A stretch of DNA of 5,529 bases. It comes from an uncultured bacterium. GTDB taxonomy: Bacteria; Eisenbacteria; RBG-16-71-46; CAIMUX01. A program made the translations under genes and the position numbers. Of this stretch, positions 1-5,529 are shown one piece after another. Location of the stretch: NCBI GenBank assembly GCA_946886185.1, contig CAMPIC010000235.1, positions 1 to 5,529 on the forward strand, given 5' to 3'. Positions within the stretch are counted from its first letter, which is position 1; each line of letters starts with the position of its first letter. The notes below the pieces were generated by a model. That model saw only the letters and a list, made by a program, of their open reading frames with translations. It was not told where the DNA came from and searched no databases.

Positions 1-182
1 TCAGCCTGCGCCTGCCTTCGGGCCATCTTGACCGCAAACCAGCGCCTGCCTTCGATCATCTTGACCGCCAGCCAGCGCCTGCCTTCGAGTCATCTTGACC
101 GCCAGCCAGCGCCTGCCCTCGCGCCATCGTTGACCGTCAGCCAAGACGGCTGCCTCACCGTCAGCCAGCGCGTGCCAGCAGC
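1..182. repeat. Degenerate 33-34 bp tandem repeat
   Basis: Three near-identical units lie head to tail at 25-57 (33 bp), 58-91 (34 bp) and 92-125 (34 bp). Each opens with ATCTTGACCGC and contains CCAGCGCCTGCC followed by a TCG-rich end. A partial copy precedes them (1-24), and decayed copies follow (126-158, starting ATCGTTGACCGTCAGCC, then 159-182). The 33-34 bp period is not a multiple of three and no homologous protein is apparent in any frame, so this looks like non-coding repeat DNA. A small inverted repeat (CAGCC 138-142, GGCTG 148-152) lies in the decayed part. Its function is unknown. It could be the edge of a longer array that starts upstream of the window. Confidence 0.75.
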
Positions 183-293
183 TGGTCTCGAGCCCGTCTC
201 ATCGCGCGTTCCGGCGTCACAAGACTCGTACCAGTGGATTGTTGCCGCCTCCATGGTGCCGATCAAACGAGCTATGGAGCGCGAGAGAGACCG

Positions 294-302
294 TGATACA
301 AT
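294..302 (+). promoter_or_regulatory. Candidate extended -10 promoter for the selenoprotein gene
   Basis: The sequence TGATACAAT matches the extended -10 pattern TGnTATAAT with one mismatch. It lies 33 bp before the start codon at 336, so transcription would begin near 309 and leave a leader of about 27 nt carrying the Shine-Dalgarno. No convincing -35 hexamer sits 16-18 bp upstream, which is tolerated in extended -10 promoters. The sigma-70 reading is inference from consensus only. The stretch 183-293 shows nothing else I can name. Confidence 0.4.
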
Positions 303-321
303 CCGATTTCCACTTCGAATC

Positions 322-326
322 GGAGG
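322..326 (+). promoter_or_regulatory. Shine-Dalgarno deciding the start at 336
   Basis: GGAGG lies 9 nt before the ATG at 336. It supports that start over the ATG at 28, whose frame ends at 369 and looks like a shadow reading. The adjacent start codon opens directly into a lipoprotein signal peptide, which supports the assignment independently. Confidence 0.7.
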
Positions 327-335
327 TTTCATCGG

Positions 336-932
336 ATGCCGAACGCGGCTCAGCGAATCACCCTGGTGAAAATTGCCCTGATTGCTTGCCTTTCCCTCGT
401 CGTCGCCTGCTCGGATGATTCACCGACGAAGTCGACTCCGCTGCCGCCCCCGCCCCCGCCCGGACCGAATGCAGTTGCGGAGTTCAGTCTGCAAGACGTG
501 AATCCGAATTCCGCTCGATCCGGAGAGATGGTCTCGCCGCGCGACTACGTCGGATCGGTGTCAGCCTGGTACTTCGGTCACGCCACCTGAAGTTATTGCA
601 GTGCCCAGTTCGGGCACCTCGATCGGATGCAGCAGGAACTCGACAAGGGGGATCCGATCTCGGAGATCCGGATTCTCGGTGTCAACCAGATCGGGCACGA
701 AGGAGGGAACGCGGGAATATGCGTCGGGCGAGCGACCCCCTGGTTGCAGGAAGTCGCCGAATCGCCCGTCTGGACTCTCTGGCAGGTGAACTATCGCGAT
801 GTGGTTATCCTTGACGCGACGAACGAGGTGGCCGCCGTTTACAACCTGTCGGCGCACAGTCTCGACGATCCCGCGAACTACGCGGCCCTGCGGACTCTCC
901 TGCTCGAGATCGCGGACGGCGACTCGCTCTGA
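336..932 (+). CDS. Exported thioredoxin-fold selenoprotein lipoprotein (UxxC), TGA 588-590 read as Sec
   Basis: Seen: the ATG at 336 reads 84 codons to TGA at 588-590. The same frame then continues for 113 more codons to TGA at 930-932, giving 198 residues. Residues 1-24 are a signal peptide ending in a lipobox (V-V-A-C, lipidated Cys25). A Ser/Asp and proline-rich linker follows (26-44), then a redoxin-like domain from about residue 48. Its strand SAWYFGHAT runs straight into U85-S-Y-C88, the place and spacing of a thioredoxin CxxC. After the TGA come a helix (QFGHLDRMQQEL), a strand (IRILGVN), a third Cys (129), PW at 135-136 and a strand YRDVVILD (153-160). The usual cis-Pro position before that strand appears to be Arg154. 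Inferred role: a periplasm-facing, membrane-anchored thiol/selenol oxidoreductase or peroxidase-like enzyme; the substrate is unknown. The alternative is a nonsense-mutated pseudogene. Against that are the catalytic position of the TGA, the hairpin after it and the intact downstream frame. I recognise the fold, not a named gene. Confidence 0.85.
588..590 (+). other. In-frame TGA, predicted selenocysteine codon (Sec85)
   Basis: The TGA falls at the N-terminal catalytic position of a C-x-x-C motif, read as U-S-Y-C with the resolving Cys at 595-599 region codon TGC (597-599). Stop-codon recoding at exactly the redox-active residue of a thioredoxin-fold protein is the classic signature of bacterial selenoproteins. 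The genes at 336-932 and 1002-3071 both terminate with TGA, so TGA is a normal stop here and a global TGA-to-Trp code is unlikely. The SelA/B/C/D machinery is not within the window and cannot be checked. Confidence 0.85.
601..617 (+). promoter_or_regulatory. Candidate bacterial SECIS hairpin
   Basis: GTGCCC (601-606) pairs perfectly with GGGCAC (612-617) around the five-base loop AGTTC (607-611). The loop starts 16 nt after the TGA, at the near edge of the roughly 16-37 nt range described for bacterial SECIS elements. It has a G in its second position, matching the rule that one of the first two loop bases is G. A further weak TGCA/TGCA pairing (597-600 with 628-631) could extend the base with a large bulge. 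The element would recruit SelB with Sec-tRNA; that role is inferred from family rules. The hairpin lies inside the coding frame, as bacterial SECIS elements do. Confidence 0.75.
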
Positions 933-1001
933 CACCGGAGCGCAACTCGGCGGCTGGCACCTCAGCGAGCGAACTCCGCCGCTGGAGCCGTCGCCACCGC
1001 T
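933..1001. other. Convergent intergenic gap without a clear terminator
   Basis: This 69-bp gap separates two genes that end towards each other. An inverted repeat, CGGCGG (948-953) with CCGCCG (976-981), encloses a 22-nt loop, and an overlapping GCTG/CAGC pair (953-956, 963-966) could form a smaller hairpin. Neither is followed by a T-run on either strand, so I do not call an intrinsic terminator. A hairpin-only or Rho-dependent end is possible. Confidence 0.35.
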
Positions 1002-3071
1002 TCAGCGCGTGAGCACCAGCCGCGCGACTCTGGTTTCCTCCTCATCGCGGACGCGTATCCAATAGATCCCGCTCGGAAGCTCCGTGCCCCGGCTCGCCCT
1101 TCGCGGATCGAGCTCGAGCTGATGTCGGCCTGCATTCAGCTCCGTGTCGAATGGGACGGATATGATTCGTCCCCCGGCATCCACGATCTCGACACGCACC
1201 CGCGATGCCGATCGGAGCTCGAATTCGAGCCGAAGCGCGTGCGCCGCGGGATTGGGCCACAACGCCAAATTCACGCCCGCCGTGCTGCCCGCGTCCGCGA
1301 TATCGCTCGTGCCCGCCTGGAATTCGTATGCGCCGATGTCCGTGATCGGCGGAAGACCAGCTCCGGTATCGGGAGTTTTCGGGTCATCGATCCTGCGCGC
1401 GTTTCCCGCGAGATCGAAATCGAGACCTTCCGGCAGCACGAGATTGCTTCCCGCGTCGATGCAGGGAGAACCCGGCCCGATCGATAGGTCCTCGTCGCCG
1501 GTGCCGGGTACTCCGTCATCGCCCAGCGGATCGAGAAAGAGCGGATCGCCGTCGAAATTCCCGACTCCTCCCAGCGAGCCGTTCCAATGATCCACCAGCG
1601 AGAAGTTGATCGAGATCGGTCCTCCCTCGTTGTGAATGAGCTGGCTGGTCTGCGACACGCCTCCCGCTCCGGCATTGCCGTAGAAGACCGCGTTGTCGAT
1701 GTCGACCAACCCTCCGCGCGTGAGGAGCCCCGCCGCGTTTCCGACCGTCGCACGGTTGTGCGCGATGGAGCTGCTCACGATCCGCATGACCGGATTGAAT
1801 CCCGAACGAATCGCTCCGGCATCCTGAGCGACGTTCCCTTGGAGCAGGCAGTTCTCCAAAATCAGATCCTGCGCGCCGCCTTCCTGGAAGTATCCGGCGG
1901 AAAAGATGCCGCCTCCCACGACCGCCTGGTTTCCGTGGAACGCGCAGTGACGAAGGATGACGTCGGCCGCCCCCGCCCATAATCCACCGCCCGAGCCGTC
2001 CGTTCGGTTGCCCTCGAACAGACAGTGATCCACTCGAGCCGGGTCGGTATCCACCCCTCCTGTTTGCAGAACTCCGAGCGCTCCTCCCGCGACGTCCGAG
2101 GAGTTGTCGCGGAACTCGCACTGCGAGATGGTCAGGAACGTCGTGTTTTGATCGATCCAGGCTCCCCAGTAGCCGGCGGAGTTGCCCTCGAAGCGGCAAC
2201 GCGCCACGTCGAGATGACCGATGTTGTCCCCGACGGCGGAACGTCCCATGACCGACCAAATCGCGCCGCCGGCTTGCGTCGGAACGATGTTGTCGAGAAA
2301 GAGGCAGTCTTCAACCCGCGCGGTCATGTCGACGTCAGCTCCCGCGGTATCTCGATGAAAGAGTCCCAGACCGCCTCCGGCGTTGGCGCGATTGACCGCG
2401 AACGTGCAGTCGGTGATGATCGCATCGCAGCCGCGCACCAGAAGCCCGCCGCCGAAATTGCCGAGCTCCTGGAAGTTCATTCCAGCCGAGTTCTCGCGGA
2501 AGATGCAATCGTTCACGATCACCCGCTTGGGCGATCCGCCGGTCGCGATCACGAACAGTCCGCCGCCTCCTTCGAGAAGCTCCCCGCTGAGATTGAAATT
2601 GCCGCGTTCGATGATCAGTCCGTCGATGCGCGTGTCCGCGGGCTCGCTGACCGTGACGACGTGGCGGGAGTTGTCCGCACGGACGAGAAACCCGGGTAGA
2701 TCGTTCTCGCCCAGATCCCCTGACAAGATCGTGGGATGCGCCGCGGGATCGCGTTCTTCCACTTCCGACTCCACACCGGAGAATCCTCCGTAGACTTCGA
2801 CTCCCGAAGGCACGTCAAAGGAAACGGTCCGGTCCGTGCCCTGCGTCGGGAAGTAGGTGCCCTCCGCGATCCAGATCTGATCGCCCGCCGTCGCCTGCGC
2901 GAGCGCAAGCTGCGGATCGCGAAACGCGGTCGGCCAGGAAGTGCCGTTTCCACCGGCGGGCGCGTCTGCATCGACGAAGAAGATCGACCCGCTGGCCGAG
3001 GTCGCGATCCCTACGAGCGCGATCGAGAGCCAGGCACGGAAGCGACTACGGGAATTCGAAAGGATCGGCAT
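1002..3071 (-). CDS. Secreted right-handed beta-helix protein with C-terminal T9SS/FlgD-like sorting domain
   Basis: The product has 689 residues. Residues 1-28 form a signal peptide: Arg-rich n-region, hydrophobic core LSIALVGIA, cleavage near SASG. The mature start FFVDADAPAGGNGTSWPTAF with a following WIAEGTY is typical of secreted parallel beta-helix proteins. The middle (about 110-500) carries repeats with C-x-F or C-x-L, then (E/D/H)xN and GGG(L/I/A), for example CTFAVNRANAGGGL and CAFHGNQAVVGGGI, resembling Pmp-type repeats. Residues 509 to about 584 form a choice-of-anchor-Q-like module (DPLFLDP, GPGSPCIDAG, DIGAYEF). Residues 604-689 (WPNPA, VEIVDAGGR, LPSGIYWIRV, ARLVLTR) match the type A sorting or FlgD-Ig-like C-terminus of FCB-group exported proteins. 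The role is probably an extracellular or surface protein that binds or degrades polysaccharide; no catalytic residues can be assigned. The frame stays open to an ATG at 3449, but the signal peptide and AGGAG 7 nt upstream fix the start at 3071. It converges on the selenoprotein gene. Confidence 0.9.
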   Translation of the reverse strand: MPILSNSRSRFRAWLSIALVGIATSASGSIFFVDADAPAGGNGTSWPTAFRDPQLALAQATAGDQIWIAEGTYFPTQGTDRTVSFDVPSGVEVYGGFSGVESEVEERDPAAHPTILSGDLGENDLPGFLVRADNSRHVVTVSEPADTRIDGLIIERGNFNLSGELLEGGGGLFVIATGGSPKRVIVNDCIFRENSAGMNFQELGNFGGGLLVRGCDAIITDCTFAVNRANAGGGLGLFHRDTAGADVDMTARVEDCLFLDNIVPTQAGGAIWSVMGRSAVGDNIGHLDVARCRFEGNSAGYWGAWIDQNTTFLTISQCEFRDNSSDVAGGALGVLQTGGVDTDPARVDHCLFEGNRTDGSGGGLWAGAADVILRHCAFHGNQAVVGGGIFSAGYFQEGGAQDLILENCLLQGNVAQDAGAIRSGFNPVMRIVSSSIAHNRATVGNAAGLLTRGGLVDIDNAVFYGNAGAGGVSQTSQLIHNEGGPISINFSLVDHWNGSLGGVGNFDGDPLFLDPLGDDGVPGTGDEDLSIGPGSPCIDAGSNLVLPEGLDFDLAGNARRIDDPKTPDTGAGLPPITDIGAYEFQAGTSDIADAGSTAGVNLALWPNPAAHALRLEFELRSASRVRVEIVDAGGRIISVPFDTELNAGRHQLELDPRRASRGTELPSGIYWIRVRDEEETRVARLVLTR

Positions 3072-3078
3072 GGGGGCT

Positions 3079-3083
3079 CTCCT
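3079..3083 (-). promoter_or_regulatory. Shine-Dalgarno fixing the beta-helix gene start
   Basis: On the minus strand AGGAG lies 7 nt before the ATG at 3071-3069. It decides between this start and the in-frame ATG 378 bp further upstream (3449), whose extra 126 residues would place repeat DNA in front of a complete signal peptide. Confidence 0.7.
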
Positions 3084-3120
3084 GATGTTCCGCCGGGCGT
3101 GGCGAACCTCGAATCGGCAG

Positions 3121-3132
3121 GGGCGATCGCCC
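3121..3132. repeat. 12-bp perfect palindrome in the divergent intergenic region
   Basis: GGGCGATCGCCC reads identically on both strands. It is centred about 55 bp upstream of the beta-helix start. Its location would suit an operator for a dimeric regulator, but with one copy and no partner site this is a guess. A TTGACC hexamer on the minus strand (3153-3148) lies just upstream and could be a -35 element. The matching -10 position would fall in the palindrome but fits poorly (GATCGC). Confidence 0.35.
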
Positions 3133-3165
3133 ACTCCCTCCGGGCGGTCAAGAGGTCGAACCTGG

Positions 3166-3263
3166 CCCTTCGCTGATACTCGAACTCCTCCGCGGTGGTG
3201 CCCTTCGCTCCTCGAACCTCTCCGCGGTGGTGGCCCTTTCGAATCCGATTGGACCCGGTGGCG
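3166..3263. repeat. 33-35 bp tandem repeat between divergent genes
   Basis: Two clear units lie at 3166-3200 (35 bp) and 3201-3233 (33 bp). Both begin CCCTTCGCT, share CTCGAAC in the middle and end CTCCGCGGTGGTG. A decayed third unit follows at 3234-3263 (CCCTTTCGAATCCG, then CGGTGGCG). The unequal lengths break any reading frame. The array sits between the beta-helix gene and the propeller gene, so it could contain regulator-binding sites or be a decayed intergenic repeat. Apart from this array and the palindrome, I see no gene in 3072-3353. Confidence 0.65.
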
Positions 3264-3344
3264 CGAGCCGGTCGCGCGTGGGAAACTGGACCGTTCCAAG
3301 GCGCCCCTTCGGGTGAACGATGGCGCGCCGATGCGGACCGAGTC

Positions 3345-3350
3345 GGAGAG
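3345..3350 (+). promoter_or_regulatory. Possible Shine-Dalgarno for an alternative upstream start at 3354
   Basis: GGAGAG lies just upstream of an ATG at 3354 that is in frame with the propeller gene (GGAG to ATG spacing 5 nt). It is a better ribosome-binding site than anything before the ATG at 3462. The 36 codons added by this start have a lower third-position GC (about 64 percent by hand count, against nearly 90 percent in a sampled stretch of the gene body) and would give an unusually long 67-residue leader. Confidence 0.35.
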
Positions 3351-3461
3351 CTCATGCGCGCAATCCGTTTCAATTTCCGACTGCTCTCGACCGTGCGGGG
3401 CCGAATTCGCCAGCCTGGTATCCGTTCTACGCTCCTGAAGGACCACCATTCCGCGTCAAGA

Positions 3462-5529
3462 ATGCGCGCAGCGCTCGAGGGAAACCCAGGTTTCCGTTCC
3501 GGAATCTCCATGGCGCTCGCGACCCTCGTGATGGCCGCAACGGCGGTTCACGCGGCGCCGATGCCGGGCGCCCGGCGCGTGGTGCGCCAGTATGACGAAA
3601 TGCGCGGTCTTCCGATCTCGGAGACCTCCTGCCTCGCGCAGGACTCGCTCGGATTCATCTGGGTCGGAACGGTGGGGGGCGTCTTCCGCTTCGATGGCCG
3701 CGAGTTCCGCCGCTGGGCGCCGGACAAGGTCCGGAGAGTCACGCGTTTCATCATCGCCGGCCAGGAAGGCGAAGTGGTGATCGGATGCGCCGGCGAGCCT
3801 CTCTATCGCGTCACACCGAATGGAGTCGATCCGGTCATCGGACCCGGCGGAGATCCGCTCTCTGGCTGGACGCATGCCACGTTCGGTCGCGACGGAACGC
3901 TCTGGGTGGCAAAGAGTGACTCCCTGCTCTGTCGCGCTCGGGACGGAGCTTGGACCGTGCGATCGGAAGACGCATGGAAGGGAAGCCGTCTCACGCGTGT
4001 GTATCCGAGCGACCGCTCCGACGTCTTCGTGGCGTCCGATCGCGCGTTCTATCGATTCTCGCTCGCGCGCGGTGTGGTGCATGAGGATCCCATCGCGTTC
4101 GTCACCGCGTGTGCGGAGCGCTCGGATGGAGCGCTGGTATTGGGGAGCGGAGATGGAGTCATCGTGGAAGTGCGCGATGGCCGCATCGACACGCTCCACG
4201 TGCACAAGCCCTGGGTATCCGACCTCGTGATTCGGGGGGACGTGATCTGGACGACGGCGGGCGAATCGATCCTTGCGATCCATCCGGGCGGACGGGTGGA
4301 GTCCGTCGCGCCGCAACCGGGCCTTCCGCATGGACGAGGGCTGCTCGTGGATCGGGAACGGAGCATCTGGATCGCCGGTCTCGACGGGCTGTATCAACTT
4401 CCGGAGCCGGAGACGATTCTCTGGACCTTCGGGCCTCCCGGCTCGATCCCCACCGGCCGCTTTCTCCAGAGCACCCGGGAAGGGATGTGGTTCAGCTCCT
4501 GGGCAGGTCTCGCGCTCCTGGATCCGCGCGATCCGAATCGCACTCTACAGTGGATCGATCCGAACAGCCGGTGGCGCGTCGCGCCGGATGCGGCAGGGCG
4601 GATCTGGACAGGAGGATTCGACGGCTTTCACGAACGCTCCGGCGTGCGCGATCGCGTCCTGCCGACCGATCTCGATGCTTCTGGAGTGGTGCGCATCACC
4701 GGCTCCTCGTTCCGTCCCGATTCGACGTTGTGGGTGTCGACGAGTAGTGGACTCTTCCTGGTCGCAGCCGATGACGTGCGGCCTCGCCTCGTTCCCGGAC
4801 CGGCTCCACCCGAATGGGGAGAAAGCTGGCGGCATCAATGGATCATGGATGTCCTCGAATACGCGGACGGAGAGCTGTGGATCACCGATGGTCGCGAGAT
4901 TTGCCACGCGAACGCGGACTCCGTCGCTGCGGGTGGCGCGCGCGAGTGGCAATGCCAGGCCATTCCCGACGTCGATGGAGTGACCGACCTCGCGCAGCTC
5001 CCCAGTGGCGGGCTCTGGTGCGGCACCATGAACAGTGGCGTCTGGCGCTATCGCGCCGACATCGGCCAATGGGAACCGATTCCCGGCTCGCAGAGCTTCT
5101 CCACTCCACGTCAGCAATACATCACGCCCTCTCCGCGGGGAGGAGTGTGGATCGCCGGCTGCGAAATCCTCACCCGGGTCGAGGAGAGTCCCGACTTGCC
5201 GGAAGGTTGGCGCGTGCTGGAGCAACCATCGCTCTGGGAAGGCGTGCCCAGTCCATCGACCGGTGAAGTGCTGGAAGAGGAAGACGGCGACCTGTGGATC
5301 GCGGGCAGGAGCGGACTGGCCTATGTACCCGCGGGAGCGCGCTTCGTCGATCGCGCCGCTCCAGAGGTGCAGTTGGTCGGCGTATTCGTGGACGGCGAGG
5401 AGCAAATGCCGTCCGGTCCGATGCGTCTCGCCTCCGATCGCAATCGCGTCGAGCTGCGCTTCGCGGCGACCTCGTATCGCGATCCTTCGCTCGTTCGCTA
5501 TCAAGTGCGCGTGCGCCCCGGAGAGCCGT
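3462..5529 (+). CDS. Exported two-component-regulator-type beta-propeller sensor, 3' end cut by window
   Basis: One open frame runs from the start to the window edge (689 codons) with no stop; the 3' end is missing. Residues 1-33 form a signal peptide with core ALATLVMAATAV and likely cleavage at VHA|AP. The mature protein begins YDEMRGLPISETSCLAQDSLGFIWVGT, the classic opening of Reg_prop sensor propellers. Blade motifs of the type (I/L/V/M)W(I/V/T)xxxxG(L/V) recur near residues 66, 147, 262, 302, 342, 381, 423, 472, 518, 562 and 611. This suits two stacked seven-bladed propellers. At about 661 (NRVELRFAATSYRDPSLVRYQVRV) a Y_Y_Y domain begins. In this family it is followed by a membrane segment and a histidine kinase, GGDEF or HTH output module, none of which is visible here. 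Role: periplasmic ligand sensing, often of glycans in Bacteroidetes relatives; the ligand here is unknown. Start uncertain: 3354 has the better ribosome-binding site, while 3462 gives the better signal peptide; 3510 is also possible. Confidence 0.88.
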   Translation, partial: MRAALEGNPGFRSGISMALATLVMAATAVHAAPMPGARRVVRQYDEMRGLPISETSCLAQDSLGFIWVGTVGGVFRFDGREFRRWAPDKVRRVTRFIIAGQEGEVVIGCAGEPLYRVTPNGVDPVIGPGGDPLSGWTHATFGRDGTLWVAKSDSLLCRARDGAWTVRSEDAWKGSRLTRVYPSDRSDVFVASDRAFYRFSLARGVVHEDPIAFVTACAERSDGALVLGSGDGVIVEVRDGRIDTLHVHKPWVSDLVIRGDVIWTTAGESILAIHPGGRVESVAPQPGLPHGRGLLVDRERSIWIAGLDGLYQLPEPETILWTFGPPGSIPTGRFLQSTREGMWFSSWAGLALLDPRDPNRTLQWIDPNSRWRVAPDAAGRIWTGGFDGFHERSGVRDRVLPTDLDASGVVRITGSSFRPDSTLWVSTSSGLFLVAADDVRPRLVPGPAPPEWGESWRHQWIMDVLEYADGELWITDGREICHANADSVAAGGAREWQCQAIPDVDGVTDLAQLPSGGLWCGTMNSGVWRYRADIGQWEPIPGSQSFSTPRQQYITPSPRGGVWIAGCEILTRVEESPDLPEGWRVLEQPSLWEGVPSPSTGEVLEEEDGDLWIAGRSGLAYVPAGARFVDRAAPEVQLVGVFVDGEEQMPSGPMRLASDRNRVELRFAATSYRDPSLVRYQVRVRPGEP

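Noticed and set aside
1..182. CRISPR array
   Set aside because: The whole 33-34 bp unit repeats directly with no unique spacers between copies.
28..369. 113-residue plus-strand gene across the repeats
   Set aside because: Its sequence is translated repeat with a period that is not a multiple of three. It lacks a ribosome-binding site and overlaps the promoter and start of the lipoprotein gene.
588..590. Genetic code with TGA read as Trp
   Set aside because: Two genes in the window end with TGA, Trp is encoded by many TGG codons, and a Trp at this place would not make sense of the T-x-S-Y-C redox motif.
627..932. Separate 101-residue hypothetical gene starting at ATG 627
   Set aside because: It is in the same frame as the lipoprotein at 336 and begins mid-helix of a thioredoxin fold, with no ribosome-binding site. 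It is the second half of the selenoprotein.
336..932. Pseudogene broken by a nonsense mutation
   Set aside because: The TGA sits exactly at the redox-active CxxC position, a SECIS-like hairpin follows at the right distance, and the frame after it shows no further damage. A random nonsense mutation would be unlikely to show all three.
948..981. Intrinsic terminator between the convergent genes
   Set aside because: The 6-bp stem has a 22-nt loop and no T-run on either side.
3072..3449. 126-residue N-terminal extension of the beta-helix protein
   Set aside because: It would precede a complete signal peptide and would translate the tandem repeat. The ATG at 3071 has a good Shine-Dalgarno.
3456..5504. 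Long minus-strand open frames (313 and 319 residues) opposite the propeller gene
   Set aside because: They are shadows produced by high-GC codon bias. The plus strand carries clear repeated propeller motifs, whereas the minus-strand readings are low-complexity Arg/His-rich with no recognisable domain.

Overview
The window is a GC-rich bacterial chromosomal fragment with three protein genes and two short tandem-repeat patches. Three features point to an uncultured FCB-type bacterium. One gene encodes a secreted beta-helix protein with a C-terminal domain like the type IX secretion/FlgD-like sorting domain. A second encodes a large two-component-regulator-type beta-propeller sensor. The third is a lipoprotein with a proline-rich linker. 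Candidatus Eisenbacteria or a relative is my best guess, but the lineage is inferred from architecture only.

Layout. Positions 1-185 hold a degenerate 33-34 bp tandem repeat with no convincing gene. A promoter-like extended -10 (294-302) and a Shine-Dalgarno (322-326) lead into a plus-strand gene at 336-932. Read conventionally, this gene looks broken by a TGA at 588-590. Read through, it is one continuous 198-residue thioredoxin-fold lipoprotein. The TGA sits exactly where the first cysteine of a CxxC redox motif belongs (T-TGA-S-Y-C). A perfect 6-bp hairpin with a G in the second loop position begins 10 nt downstream, which is the expected form and spacing of a bacterial SECIS element. I therefore annotate it as an exported UxxC selenoprotein, the main discovery in this window.

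That gene converges on a minus-strand gene (1002-3071) for a 689-residue secreted right-handed beta-helix protein. Its parts are a signal peptide, Pmp-like GGG/FxxN repeats, a choice-of-anchor-Q-type module and a C-terminal sorting or Ig-like domain. A divergent intergenic region (3072 to about 3461) carries a 12-bp perfect palindrome and a 33-35 bp tandem repeat. The last gene (plus strand, from about 3462, running off the end) encodes an exported multi-blade propeller sensor that enters a Y_Y_Y domain just before the window ends.

The genes are convergent or divergent, so there is no operon. All three products are predicted to leave the cytoplasm: a lipid-anchored redox protein, a secreted or surface beta-helix protein and a periplasmic sensor. 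No functional link between them is shown. TGA ends both complete genes, so a global TGA-to-Trp code is an unlikely explanation for the internal TGA.
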